NCBI RefSeq assembly: GCF_003576645.1
Contig: NC_044930.1
Location: 5,754,711-5,818,710, forward strand
Direction of reading: 5' to 3'
DNA from: Ipomoea triloba
Lineage: Eukaryota > Streptophyta > Magnoliopsida > Solanales > Convolvulaceae
DNA: 64,000 bases
The position numbers and the translations under genes are program-made. The notes beneath the pieces are model-generated. The model did no database searches, was not told the origin of the DNA, and was given only the letters and a program-made list of their open reading frames with translations. Positions 46,904 to 59,011 of the stretch are shown piece after piece (the first letter of the stretch is position 1; the number at the start of each line of letters is the position of its first letter).

Positions 46904-49061
46904 ATGGAAGCCAGAGTAGGAATGTCTGGTCGCGGCGGCGCCGTAGTAGACGGCGGCCCCGGGTCGTTTCTGCCGCAGCACCACCACCAGCGTCAGAAAT
47001 ACCATCACTTCCACACGCAGCAGCAGCAGCAGCCTCAGAATCCGCAGACGCAAATTGGAACTGTGCCGCAGCTTCTCGCCGGCGGTATTGCCGGAGCTTT
47101 CAGCAAGACCTGTACTGCTCCCCTAGCTCGCCTCACCATTCTATTTCAGGTTAATAGCTAGCGCCTATCTCGTCCCTCTCTCCCTGTTATAAAGTACTAA
47201 TATATGAAGTTTTTGTTATAGAACCTAACGCTTTGGATGTGTAATTGTATACAACAAATTTCTAGTTGTTTCTTGTAGTTGATTATCTCTGTTTCTGTCT
47301 GGTGGTAGACTACTGCTATATCGTGTATTGTGTTTTCCAGTTACCTTTTGCTTGAATAATAAATTAAAGAGACTTTAAACGTCCACTTGCTAAGATCATT
47401 AACATTGCTCCTCTGACATATGTTGTGTTCTTTATAAAATTCTAAAATCTTAGGTCCAAGGCATGCATTCAGACGTGGCAATGTTGAGCAAACCAAGTAT
47501 ATGCCGTGAGGCTTTGCGGATTGTTAATGAAGAAGGATTCAGAGCTTTTTGGAAGGGAAACCTTGTCACTATTGCTCATAGGCTTCCGTATTCTTCAGTC
47601 AATTTTTATGCCTATGAACACTACAAGAAAGTGAGTAAAAAACACCATATTTGCACCAACACAGCGATGCAAAATTAATCCATTACCCTTGTGCCATCCC
47701 ACTCAAATTGTTCTGTTTGGCAGATCTTGAAATCTATTCCTGGCCTGGATGGTAATCAGGGAAATGCGAGTGCAGATGTATTTGTGCATTTTGTAGGTGG
47801 TGGGTTAGCTGGAATGACAGCTGCTTCTGCCACCTACCCATTGGATCTTGTTAGGACAAGGTTGGCAGCACAGGTATAATTATAGCTTTATGATTTATTT
47901 GTATATCTTTGTTCTTTTATTTAGTCATGTGGGTGGAAAACAGAGACTATTTAAACATTGTAAGACAAAAATATTGTCAACTTCTTGGATTTGCATCATA
48001 CTGTGACACCTTGAATCTATTGAGACACTTTGAAATTCTTCAGTTCTACATAGCCGTGTACCTAAATAGCTTATTATTTGTGATGGGCTTCTGAGACACC
48101 TTTGAGCAGCTTTGGTGTTGATTACTTTAAATGTTGTCTGTATTTACCATTCATTCATTGTTTCTTGCCTGTGAGCATTTTGTTTAACTAATTCTCTCAT
48201 AACTTTGTAGAGGAGTGCCATGTATTATCAGGGCATTAGCCATGCTGTTCGTACCATTTGCAGAGACGAAGGCTTCTTTGGGCTGTATAAAGGACTTGGA
48301 GCAACATTATTGGTAATCTCTTTGCTTGCCATTTAATTTTGTATCTTTGGTTTCTGATAGATATGGATTTGGCCGATTTGCCATCTTCTTTGGTTTTATT
48401 TGTGTATTTATATTTTGGTCAAATGAGTACCACTCTGCTTTGAAAAATGCTAAATGGTTATTTTGCTGGATGCAGGGTGTTGGACCTTGTATCGCAATAA
48501 GTTTCTCTGTTTATGAATCACTGAGATCTTATTGGCTAGCTCACAGGTGAGTGTATAGCTTTAAATCATCATCTAGTTCATTTAATCATCCTATGCATGT
48601 CTTCTTTCCTTTATGTTTATGCTTTAACTAACTTCTCTTTCTCAGGCCTGATGATCCCACTATTCTCGTCAGTCTTACTTGTGGAAGTCTTTCTGGAATT
48701 GCATCATCCACTGGTATGCTCTGATTAATAGTTGTCATTTACTCGCCTAATTATGTTACGAACTCTGGATCTGAGATACAGTATAACATTCCTAATTTGT
48801 ACCCTTCCTTAACTTTCTGTAGCAACATTCCCTTTGGACCTTGTAAGGCGAAGAATGCAATTGGAAGGGGCTGGTGGTCGAGCGCGTGTGTATAACACTG
48901 GCTTACTCGGGGCATTTAGGCACATAGTTCGAACAGAAGGCTTTCGTGGGTTTTATAGAGGCATTATGCCCGAGTACTACAAAGTTGTACCTGGCGTGGG
49001 AATCGTATTCATGACATACGAGACGCTGAAGAAACTTCTATCTGAATCACCCTTCAACTAA
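46904..49061 (+). CDS. Mitochondrial substrate carrier family protein (At3g53940/At2g37890-like)
   Basis: Seven exons, 46904-47149, 47454-47630, 47724-47873, 48211-48312, 48476-48546, 48646-48713 and 48823-49061, total 1053 nt and encode 350 aa. All introns are GT-AG and frame is kept. A low-complexity His/Gln-rich N-terminus (about 25-50) precedes three mitochondrial-carrier repeats. The signature helices are degenerate TAPLARLTILFQ in repeat 1 (P73, with Asp replaced by Ala), TYPLDLVRTRL in repeat 2 (P180) and TFPLDLVRRRM in repeat 3 (P275). Carriers exchange metabolites or nucleotides across the inner mitochondrial membrane. This clade resembles CoA/adenine-nucleotide carriers (SLC25A42/SLC25A16 group), but its plant substrate is not established. 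I chose the ATG at 46904 because it is in frame with repeat 1; the frame from 46861 is a shadow. Confidence 0.95.
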
Positions 49062-51576
49062 TGTCCAACTCATATTTCAAGAAATGGTTTTGCGGCTTAC
49101 TCCCCATGCTGGAGATGTCCTACTAGGATCAGTTTTGTCTTACAAAGCTTGCTAGTTAGAAAAGTTTAATAGGTAATTATAACTATCTCACGGTGGTAAC
49201 TATTACTCCGTATATGTTACCAACTAACTTTTGTTGTATAGACTATTAAAGTGTCAAGCGTGGTCTCACATCAAATGCATTTCTAGTTGAAACGTTGGTC
49301 CCGGATACCTTCTGCATTCGGCCCCGTTTATTTTTTTTCCTGATTGCTGTATTATAGTTTTTTTTTTTTTCCTGTGAGACAAATTTTGTTAGGAGATCAA
49401 TTTTCTTTAGCTTTGTATTGACAATGAAATTCTTCGATTTAATTCCTATAATTTCTGGGGCAGATTGAAAGCAGCTTACTATTGCTATTTACATTCTGCA
49501 CTTCACAGTGTTAATTTGATGCATGAAAACTGATTAGTTTTTCATGTTTCAGAAATGTTTTTCTTTCTCTGATACTTAGCAGCTGCTTCTGTTGAGGAGT
49601 TTTGCTGGAGCAAATGTGGACAAGTTTGAGAGGATATTCCTAAATGGACGGTTAGCAGCCATGATTTTAAACCATATATAATCGAGAATCATTTGGTAGG
49701 TACAAGTGTAGAACTTGCTGGATTTCATAAAACCATAACGCAATTAGTCGTTTTCGTTAGTCCTTGTCTGCATACGCATCCTAAATGCCATTATTTCCAT
49801 ATCTGAATGGTGTGTATTGTGTACTGTAATATATATAGCAATTTTTTTAATGAATGGATAACACTATTTAAGGCATGCTGCTGTCGGTTTGTAGCTGGTT
49901 GGAGGAGAATAAACCTCATAATATTCTCACATTCTCAATTTAAACGGGTAATTTTAACTCCTCTAAATTCTACGGTTCATCTCTCACTAACTTGTGCCTT
50001 AATTGAGCATAAATATATGCGCCAAGATCATAAGTCATTCTAATTCACCTCGATCATTCAAAAATTATAGTTCACTTGATTTGAGCAGCACACTGGGCAT
50101 CCGAGAACTACATGTCACATAGTCTTTGCAACATAAAAGCCATTTAGCCTATGGCAAGTTGAGTTAGCCTAAGTCATTCAGTAATGCTAAAGTCATTACT
50201 TTTATACTACAATTAGATGATGCTCCTAGAGTTATGGCACATACCTTATTCATTGGGCTTAACCTAATGAGCTAGAGATAATAACAGGTCATTTTAATTT
50301 ACCTCGGTCATTCAAAAATCATAGGTCACTCACTTTTTGCAGTAGTAGGATTTTTTTTTGCGGTTTTTGAGAAGTTTTTGTAAGTGTGATTATGAAAGAG
50401 AAAATGATAGTGGAAGAAAAAAATAAAACAAATTCGATTTATTAAAAAAAATAAAATTAAAAAGCTATCCGTCAAGCGCGCATGACATGCCCAGCACATG
50501 CACTGCACGCGCCCACTGGGCGCTTCTTGTGGCTTCTCACACACGGTTTTCGCGGTTGAAATATTAAAGTTATGGGTCCCACTTTCTGAAATAAACTTAG
50601 TTCTAGCAGAAGGAACTCTCCTCTTCTCTCTCTTCCTTATCTCTCCTCCATGTGGAGTGTGGATAAATACTATTCCAAAAACCAACAATAATCCTTTGAT
50701 GTAGATGCTCTAATGACAAGTTGAATTAGCTTGGCCATTCAGTAATTCTAAAATCATTCGAATCTTAACACTCAGTCAAGTTCACTAGAAGAAAAATTAG
50801 ATACCTATCACCGACCCCAAACAATTTATTATAAGTTTCCTCGACTTCTGCTCTAAGCCCAGAACCATCTAATAGTTGGCATATCCCCATGTCTAAGCAA
50901 TATTAGCTTGCTCATAAGTCCTGAATTCTTCTTCCATATATAAATACTCTCTCTTTGTAGTATCATGCATTATTCATATCCCTGGTGTTAGTGATTTCAG
51001 TTAAGTGTGTATAATCACACACAGAAATATTGATTTGCTACAATTCTTTAACCTGTACCCTGATTGCGATAACATACCTACTAACCCAGATAGATAGAAT
51101 ACAGACAAATAAATTACCTTTCAATCATTTTCCAAAGAGAATTAGCCCCACTAGGGTGAAGGATGATGAGGCCAGTAATGTTGCTTTCAATGGCCAGTGA
51201 TATTTATTAAGATTATTGTAATCATCTAGGAAGGAGAATCCCACGTGTAACTCTGATCAACCGAAGAAACTTAACCCAGGATTCTTAAACACAGAATTCT
51301 AGGATATGATTTTTGTTTCCTGCCCCTTTTTCCATATTTGCCAGGTAGAACCAGTCTGTTGTGGTCTAATATAATGTTCCTGTTGAGAAAGCAGTCAAGA
51401 GAGGAGAAACATAATCGTCTATCTTAGGAAAGTAAATAAAAGAAAGAAAAGGTTCCCCATCTTGTCATTGGCTCAGGGGAAATAGAATCAGCCATTATTC
51501 AATTCCAGCCTTCAAGGTGACAACACCTTATAATATCACAAGAGAATTTTTATATGCTAATAACCTTTTGGTGCAC
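49062..51576. other. 3' flank of the carrier gene and MIR2111 promoter region
   Basis: No protein gene seen. The first few hundred bases are carrier 3' UTR or flank. A GC-core MITE lies at about 50345-50710. A second TATA-like TATATAAATA (about 50936) and TATAAATA (51577) lie upstream of the microRNA. Weak repeats with GTCATTTTAATT/CACCTCGGTCATTC text (about 50040 and 50290) are dispersed direct repeats. Confidence 0.5.
50345..50710. mobile_element. Tourist-like MITE with GC-rich core (left end worn)
   Basis: It ends GTAGATGCTC with TAA following. The left part (GTAAGTGTGATTATGAAAGAG AAAATG) matches 25850-25880 of the copy at 25804. The GC-rich centre (about 50465-50525) reads CATGCACTGCACGCGCCCAC. 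The left terminal GAGCATC is not found. Confidence 0.6.
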
Positions 51577-51584
51577 TATAAATA
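51577..51584 (+). promoter_or_regulatory. TATA box of MIR2111
   Basis: TATAAATA lies about 133 bp before the mature microRNA, so the primary transcript probably starts near 51610. Confidence 0.65.
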
Positions 51585-51706
51585 CCTCTCTCCCTTCATG
51601 CACAAACTTATCAGCTTAGCTATCTATATATCTGTGTTTTCATTGCTTTCCCATCAAATTAAACCCCCTTCGTTTTCGATCGTGTGGTTTATATTGTGTT
51701 AGGGTA

Positions 51707-51783
51707 GGGTAATCTGCATCCTGAGGTCTAGATCAGTGTTTTCGCCAGGCCAGATTCTAGGCCACGGGAAGCAGATTACCTCT
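51707..51783 (+). ncRNA. MIR2111: MIR2111 precursor hairpin
   Basis: The mature 21-nt strand at 51710-51730 (starts TAATCTGCATCCTGAGG) equals plant miR2111-5p except that the third-last base is C instead of the usual T. The opposite arm at 51760-51780 (GGCCACGGGAAGCAGATTAC + C) is close to the known miR2111 star. The two strands pair with two A-A mismatches and two G-U pairs and leave 2-nt 3' overhangs. The stem continues through the loop side (CTAGAT/TTCTAG). miR2111 is a phloem-mobile, phosphate- and nitrate-responsive microRNA. In legumes it targets TML Kelch F-box mRNAs in root-nodule autoregulation, and in Arabidopsis the homologue HOLT. Only one precursor is seen here, although the family often occurs in clusters. 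Confidence 0.93.
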
Positions 51784-53922
51784 TCCTAACTAACAATGCA
51801 AAGAGGTTTGTTACTACTCAATCATGGTGGCTATGGCTGAAAGGTAAAACAATATATAATTCTGCTTATCTGATATAATCAATCCTTGTATGGTTTTATG
51901 TTTGAAGCATATTGTGTTTTTGAAATTGATAACTTGAGAGGTTTCAGGAGTTTCATCACATACTGGTTAGTTGGAATATTCTTGGACCTTTAAGGGACTT
52001 TGTCTACCAGGACATGTGCAGCCTAGTTGAGCTGAGTTTAATGATCAAATAAGGTTCTTGCACTGTTTAATTTTCACTTGATATATGAACATGAAGTGAA
52101 TAAAATGGAGGATATATACAGTGTGGGGTTGTGGGTAATTACCACTTACCAGAACTTTAGTCAGAGCTAGACTATAGCCCTGTTTGGTAAATGGTTGTTA
52201 GCTGATTGGGTTAGAGGGTATAAATAGTTGATAACATTAACTGATTATAGAAAATTATTTGGTAAATTTTAGCTGATAACTGTTTGGTATAATTTCTTTT
52301 ATAAAAAAGTTAATTGAAAAGGTTGCTTTGAGCCGCTTTTTGAATTTTAGTATTTTGGAGTTACAAAAAGCTGATTAACCAAATACTTATATTAATTTTT
52401 AACCAAGTCAAACAGCTAATAGTAGTCAAATAAACCAAAATTGAATGATAAACTAACTATTTTATCAAACAAGGCCATATGTGTATTTCTCCAAGTGTAC
52501 TATTCTATGATTATTTCAAAGTAAACAATATATATTCATCCTGGATTTGCTTTTGTTTTAGTATAGGTTGGTCTGTTGTATTTGTGCAGAAGTTCCTTGC
52601 TCATGTAAAAGTGGATCATCTACCATGCTTTATGCAGAAGTTCCTTGCTCTTGGGGAGATCTTGATGCGTCCTAATTGGCTATTGATAGGAATCCGGGCC
52701 AATATATAAAACTTGAGTCAAATAAGTTAGCGTTTAAGGGTTTATGGTGTAGTTAAGGTTTGGGTTCATATCAGATTTGTATTCGCACGAAAAAAGATGA
52801 CTTCATATATATGTTTCTTCTTGGATAATCTGCAGGTAGCTATAGGCTTAGTATAGCTTCTGAAAGGAGTTAAGCAGCCATGAATATGTATAGTTGCATG
52901 CAATTAACTTCATATGGTGTTAAATAGAGTTAAATAGTGGTGAATTGGGACCATCCTAACCAAGTTGTTCAAACCATTGAATTGATAATCACAAATTTTC
53001 AAGTTCGATTTATTATGAGAACGGCATATTAGCCTTCTTAGTTCGAGCCAGTTAGCTGGCTTGCCTCCTTGTGATCTTTTGTCAGCTAGGGTCACAAAGT
53101 GTGGTTACATAATACACACTATCGAGTAGTGACGGCAAGTTTTCATTGTCATCCAAATAAAATACAGAGGTGAATTGGTTCTCATAAACTACAAGAAATG
53201 GCCATCCATCACACTTTTCTTGAATCTGCAAAAATTTTTATGCAGCTGGAAGTGACGGTGTAGTGGGATGATTTCATGAAAGGACCTGAGATATGGCATA
53301 TTCCTTGTGCTTATGTGCGGATATTGATGATTAGACACGAGAATCAAATAAGATTATCTCATTTAATTTTTTACAGCCACACATACCTCAGATCCTCACT
53401 TTACATTTTCAATACAAAAAGAGAACATTCCATTTTGTCCCTAAATTATTGCTTATTATTATGCAATTAGTTTATCATTTTCAAATTTTAAAAACTCAAT
53501 CCTTCAATTGTTTCTATTGTAAAAAAAAGAACAAACAAACAAAAAAACTATGAGAAACTCTACAACCAACAGAATGTTAATGATCTGTTAACTAATGGAG
53601 CAGATTAACATTGGAACAATTGAGTGACCCAATCTCTAAAAATTGAATATAGAGGACTAAATTGCACGCAGAACAATAATTGAGAGATTAACAATCCATT
53701 TTGTTCATGGAAAAGAATTGAGAAGAATCTGAATTTAAATTCCATGAATTATTGATCTATTGTATGGTTGGTGAAAAATAAATTATTGAGAATACTTAGT
53801 ATTAGGACTTAAAGTAAATTCCCTTAAATAATAAAAATATGTGAGGGCAATATATGAATTACGGAGTATATTATATCTTTTCTCCCATGTAGAAAATAAA
53901 ATACCTAATAAATTCTTTAGAG
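51784..53922. other. Intergenic DNA downstream of MIR2111
   Basis: No gene seen. It contains a hAT-like MITE (52177-52475) and a short direct repeat GCAGAAGTTCCTTGCTC (about 52587 and 52633). The segment at about 52890-53110 has tRNA-like pieces (CAAGTTCGATTTAT) that may be SINE debris. Confidence 0.5.
52177..52475. mobile_element. hAT-like MITE
   Basis: Ends GCCCTGTTTGGTAAATGGTT and (reverse) GGCCTTGTTTGATAAAATAG. The interior is shared with 6685 and 34491 (GTTAGCTGATTGGGTTAGAGG, TTAACCAAATACTTATATTA, AGCTAATAGTAGTCAAATAA). Confidence 0.68.
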
Positions 53923-54277
53923 TTAATTTTATTTTTGGTTCTAAATTTATAGGTGCCAGTTCATTTGTTTATTTTTGGTTCTAAATTTATAGGTGCCAGT
54001 TCATTTGTCTTTTTTTAATCGAAAATCTTCATTTGGTCCTAGTATTTAACGTCATTAAAACTATTTTGTTGGTAAATGACAAAAAATGGTCATGTCACAA
54101 TAATACTAGGATCAAATGCGAGTATTCTGATAAAAAGGACTAAAAGTGTACTACCACCTTTAAATCTAGGACCAAAAATGATGTCACAATAATACTAGGA
54201 TCAAATGCGAGTATTCTGATAAAAAGGACTAAAAGTGTACTACCACCTTTAAATCTAGGACCAAAAATGAAATTAAG
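53923..54277. mobile_element. MITE with both terminal regions tandemly duplicated
   Basis: Ends TTAATTTTATTTTTGGTTCT and (reverse) TTAATTTCATTTTTGGTCCT are inverted. The left end region (TATTTTTGGTTCTAAATTTA...) occurs twice at a 40-bp period (53931, 53971). The right end region (TCACAATAATACTAGGATCA... to GGACCAAAAATGA) occurs twice at an 89-bp period (54096, 54185). There is no coding capacity. Confidence 0.72.
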
Positions 54278-54289
54278 TCAAATTCTTTA

Positions 54290-54398
54290 CCTACTGAAAC
54301 ACAAAGAGTCAACAGATGCCTCCACTGAGGCTCGAACCCACTCCCTTCCACATGGGAGTGTACATCGGGTGCCGCTTGACCACAAGGTCTTTGGCGTG
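54290..54398 (-). repeat. SINE (family 1)
   Basis: On the minus strand: A box GTGGTCAAGCGGCACC (about 54384-54369) and B box GGGTTCGAGCCTCAG (about 54340-54326). The CCACATGGGAG/CTCCCATGTGG text is shared with the copies at 3500 and 42986. It lies next to the MITE ending at 54277. Confidence 0.7.
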
Positions 54399-57300
54399 AC
54401 AAAAATATATATTTTTCCATCAAATCTGAAGAATAAATCCTCCTATAAATTAAACTTATTTTCTTGGGAACCGAAAGACCCATAAAAGCATAATTTGTTT
54501 TTAAATAAATAAATTACTCTTACCATCATAACTCTGTAACTGTAAGCAAATGGCATATGGGATGCTTTTGCACTATGCCACTTTAATAAAAAAAGGTCAC
54601 TTTGTCATGGGATGGGGTGTGTCTCTCCAAAGATGCTAGCTTGCAGTTGCAGGGAAGCTTTGAAAGGAATGATGGAAGAAGTGCTGAAAACAGTAATAAG
54701 CAATACTCTAATTTAATGAGTTCAAGGGCAACTTTAGTTTAATGATGTTACATCACCCACCCATTATTTATGTTGTAATAACGGCGTGTAACTATGGTGT
54801 TGGTCCTGTCTCAACTCCATTTTTGCATCGGATTTTATTGTGGATCCTATAAGATAACATTACTACATTCTGTTTTCTTGATATTAGACAAACTTCTATT
54901 TGTGATTACTAATTAGTACAATTGATATTGTATCTATTAGCGTTTGCATTAATGAGAGTTTTGAATTAGAAAACACTAGATTCTTTAAATGTATATGTTC
55001 TTTTTGATACATTTAATTTATATGGGATGAATGATGGGTGATGTAACTTGAACCTGTGTTTATTATATTAAAACAGTGTAACATTTTTTTTTTTAAAATA
55101 CATGAAAAAGAAGGAACAACTTAGTAAACATTACAAGAATCTTAAATATGCTTGCAAGAAGCAATTCAAAAATTAAAAATTCATTCTAAAATTTTTAAAA
55201 ATAATTATATCAAATATTTATTATTATTTAAACTTTAAAGTTAAACTAAAAAAAATAAAAATAATTGTTATAGTTATTTAAAGTTTAACCTTCAACCAAA
55301 TAATAGTTAAACTTTAATCAAATAATTGTTATTTAACCTTTAATCAAATAATTGTTATTTAAACTTTAATTAAATAATAGTTAAATTCTTTTTAATTGTT
55401 TGGAACCAAAACCGGAACTGGTTCGATTCCTACTGTATACGGTTTGATTTGAACCGGACAGTTTGAACAAGACTGTAGTCATCCTTATCTACAAGTGCTC
55501 TAATTACCTTAAGCAAATGAAACTGGGGATCTCTAAGCTTCTAAAGTGCAACGTATGAGATACTCTCGTTCAACCTTTCTAAAATTGCCATCCCCAACAC
55601 AATTTCAATCCTAATCGGTAAATCACCCATAATGTAATTTATTATAAAAAAAAAAATGATAAGTGTAATTTTAAGGAGTAAAATTTTCGGTCTCATATTC
55701 TAACTTATTATGACCTATTTAAAAAAAATTAATTGACAAGTAAATAAAGAGTAAAAAAGAAAAATACAAACATAAAAAGATGTGCATTATTGCTTTATCA
55801 GTAAACTATTGAAAGGATGCAAATTTTGTTTGGCTGTAATGTGCATGAAAATTTTTATGTGAAAATTCAAAAAGAAAAGCATGATGAGCAGATTAATTGA
55901 TTGTGGATGAGCAACTAAGTTGGTGACCCGACAAGTACGTGAATATTATTGATTGAATTCAATGTTCCTCTTCCTCACCTGGGGTTTAATTCACGAGTAA
56001 TACTATTCATAATCTCAGATCAATATATCCATTATATTTTTGTTCTCTGTTTATGTAGCATATTTTATTCATCTAGAAAAAAGGATGACCCTCAATATTA
56101 TTTATTATATTTTTTCTCTTTAATCAATAAAATCATAACGCAAGACATGAGTTTTACTTTATAAGAGTCCATGTATTACTCTTCTAAAATCATAGATATA
56201 TTTTTACATGTTTTAACTTCATTTTACAATATTTGTTAACGAAACTATAACAATAGGAGAATATTTTCATTCAATAAAAGTGTAAAATACAATATATCTT
56301 GATATATTACAATTTTATAAGCATTGAAAAATGTATACAATTTAGAGATAGTGACTTCAATTTACACACAATATAGAACAATGGAGTAGTGGAACTGTTG
56401 GAAATTTGAAACAATGTCTTCAAAGCATGCAAGCTTGAAAAAGAACGGAAAGAAGAAACTTGAAAATGTCATGTGGCGTGTTTATAAAATACTTCCTTAA
56501 AAGCAATTTTTTGATGATGGTGCAGTCAGAATTTTCGGCACACTTTCGACTGGCAACACAGACCTGCTACACTTAGCTTGCACCCACTACAGTGTAGGTG
56601 AACCTGACTTTGCTCAGATAATAGGACAAAGTCATTAAGGATGAGGAAGAGATTCTTGGTGTCCTCTTTCCCACCGATGACCACGGTTTATATAGCAAGC
56701 CAACCAACAAGCTTAATCTTCAACCACATATGAGAGCCGTAGGAATAGGAATGTGAAACAGAGAATATTACACGTTCCATGATCTGATTAAAGTGAGGGC
56801 AAAATAAGCTATAATGATCCTAAAAAATAGGCTATGGAAAGAAGGCTTCTAATTTGAATGACTTACCAACAATAATGTCATAATAATATAATTTACATGT
56901 TGAATTTGGATGTCATCAAGTAGTGAAAATGAAATTTTATTTAATAGTGTTTTAAATAGTCCTTTTTCACATTTATCAAATATATATCATTCAATTAGAT
57001 ATAAGCTATTATATGTATACAATTTTTATAATTCCTTGATACAAAAAAGTATTTTTGCTAATAATATAATTTTTCACATATACTCATGTGAAGTCATTTT
57101 ATATGAGTTGTGTAAAACTATTTAGCAATACTTTTTAATTTTTAGAATATAGGATTTAGGTTATTGAATATGTAAATTTAATTAATTCTATCATTTTGTT
57201 TCCACTAACTGTTTTCAATTCAAACAAACCCTATGCCTCGTTTTCTTTATTTGTAACTCACTCTCTAATATTCATGATTAGTGATCAAAATTAGTGATGA

Positions 57301-57809
57301 CTTTTACGAATCTCAAACATAATTAAAATTTAGAACACTTATTTCTGAACAAAAACCTTCGAATTCTAATCCTTTTGGATGGCCAGAAACCTGAATATTT
57401 TCAACTGTGATTAAATTTTTTCCATCATACATAAAAACTCTCCTTTAAAAGGCTGTCTTGCAAACATAATACATTGGGAGTTTGATGGTTTTTGGTAGTG
57501 TTTGGGAAACACCAAACACGTTGCGCTCATCTAAATCCGCGATGGGACTGATCATTTGTTGGGGTATCACCAATAGTCCAATGCAAGATATGCATACTTC
57601 TCTCCGATCATCTTTTAACACCCAATTTGTGGTCCTCATGAAACCCAAAATTCATCTGCCAGATAAGCAATGTACATTATATGATAATAATCTACTATTT
57701 TTGTTTTTGTATGGTAACGAGGGAAGCCCATAGCTCAAGGGTGTGAATTGGATAAATTCTGTTCATACGTAATAGCTCACAAATTACATAAGGAAGATAA
57801 ATGATAAAT
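54399..57809. other. Intergenic DNA, no gene confirmed
   Basis: About 3.4 kb of AT-rich DNA. A repetitive segment at about 55240-55390 repeats AATAATTGTTATTTAAACTTTAAT-like units. The frame at 57482-57733 (and its antisense 57648-57445) is less AT-rich and may be a gene or transposon fragment, but I recognise no family. Confidence 0.4.
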
Positions 57810-57987
57810 CAACTGTGAACTATGATCCACATTGCAAGGTGGTCTATGAATAAATGTTTTTAGTATATTGAAGATTCAATTTTAATGTATTATAAGTCTA
57901 TTTTTAAGTAATATACTTAAAATGGTCATGCAGTACACTAAAAATAAATATGTATATTAGTGGACCATGATTTAGAGTATAATGATT
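57810..57987. mobile_element. Short 22-bp-repeat foldback (diverged)
   Basis: It begins CAACTGTGAACTATGATCCA CATTGC and ends GGACCATGATTTAGAGTATAATGATT. The interior units AGTATATTGAAGATTCAATT and AATGTATTATAAGTCTATTT are each 22 bp long. GATAAAT occurs just outside both ends. Confidence 0.5.
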
Positions 57988-58305
57988 AGAGATAAATTAC
58001 ACTAGAAAAATTTTGTGCAACGAGCTCAATTGAAAAAAATATTGACAAAAATTGAACTCAAAACCTTCTGGCGAAATAATCTGATACTTTTAACACATTG
58101 TGTTAACAACTTTGATTGAGAGATTGAATTAGTTATTTTGTTGAGGAGTATTTGATAAAATTAATTGTTTATAATAGGTGAAAGGACATGTCAGTATAGT
58201 TTATAATAATAAGTTATTAATTATATAATAGTTATATTTAATAATAGTAAACTAAATATCTTGTACTCAGTTGATACCTTTGTGGCTATTGAACTACGTG
58301 GAGGG

Positions 58306-58839
58306 TTGGGTTGTTATGCGGACCTGGGTCTACATTCACATACACTATACTCTACATTCACAATTTGTAAACTCCACATTCACACATTACAGGATTATAT
58401 GTTTAGTAACTATACTCTACATTCACATATACTATAGTATACATTCACAATTTGTAAACTCCACATTCACACATTCAAAACTCTATATTCACATGTCCTA
58501 TACTCCACATTCACAACTTGAGAGCTCCACATTCACACATTACAGGGCTACAAGTTGCTAGAACTTCTTAACTCTATTACAGATTCACACATGCATAACT
58601 CTACATTCACGATTTCTATACTCCATATTCACAATTTGAAACCTCCACATTCACACATTTCCGTGCAACTCTACATTCACACAATCATAAATCTACATTT
58701 ACGATTTCTATACTCTACATTCACACTTTGAAACCTCTACATTCACACATTTTTGGACAACTCTATATTCAGTAATATGTTTACTAATTTATTTATAAAA
58801 AAAAAAAAAGAAAAGACAAAGGTCCACAGCATAATTTGC
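58306..58839. mobile_element. 22-bp-repeat foldback with long TCTACATTCACA array
   Basis: The left end is about GTTATGCGGACCTGGGTC and the right end GGTCCACAGCATAATTTG. The interior is an array of roughly 18 TCTACATTCACA-type units. Core ACATT positions 58332, 58354, 58376, 58419, 58441, 58463 and 58485 are spaced 22 bp (one double interval of 43). The apparent protein frame across it is produced by the repeats. No target duplication was found. Confidence 0.7.
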
Positions 58840-58964
58840 GGATATTGACAATGTTATTTATAATAATAATAATAATTGGAAGAAGGGAATTTTAGTTGTT
58901 GGCCTATGTGGGCTCTCCCTCTAGGCCTCTATATATAGGTTGGTTTGTTATTTGTGCCGTTGTG

Positions 58965-59011
58965 GGATGGCTCTCACGTGAGACACGTGAGAGTTGGAGT
59001 GAGAGCCATCC
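58965..59011. other. Hairpin with 13-bp perfect stem and two CACGTG boxes
   Basis: GGATGGCTCTCAC (58965-58977) pairs with GTGAGAGCCATCC (58999-59011). Two CACGTG motifs (TCTCACGTGAGA and ACACGTGAGA) lie in the stem and loop. A TATATATAGG lies about 35 bp upstream. It may be a tiny MITE, a small-RNA hairpin or a protein-binding site; nothing decides between them. Confidence 0.4.

Noticed and set aside
46861..47154. 97-aa frame starting upstream of the carrier ATG
   Set aside because: It is out of frame with the carrier repeats. The frame from 46904 leads into TAPLARLTILFQ and splices correctly.
57445..57733. Antisense pair of frames of 67 and 83 aa
   Set aside because: Less AT-rich than the flanks and possibly a decayed gene, but I recognise no domain and see no splice context, so no gene is called.
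58271..58561. 96-aa frame rich in YIHIHYTLHSQFVNSTFTH
   Set aside because: It is the translation of a 22-bp (TCTACATTCACA) tandem array inside a foldback element.
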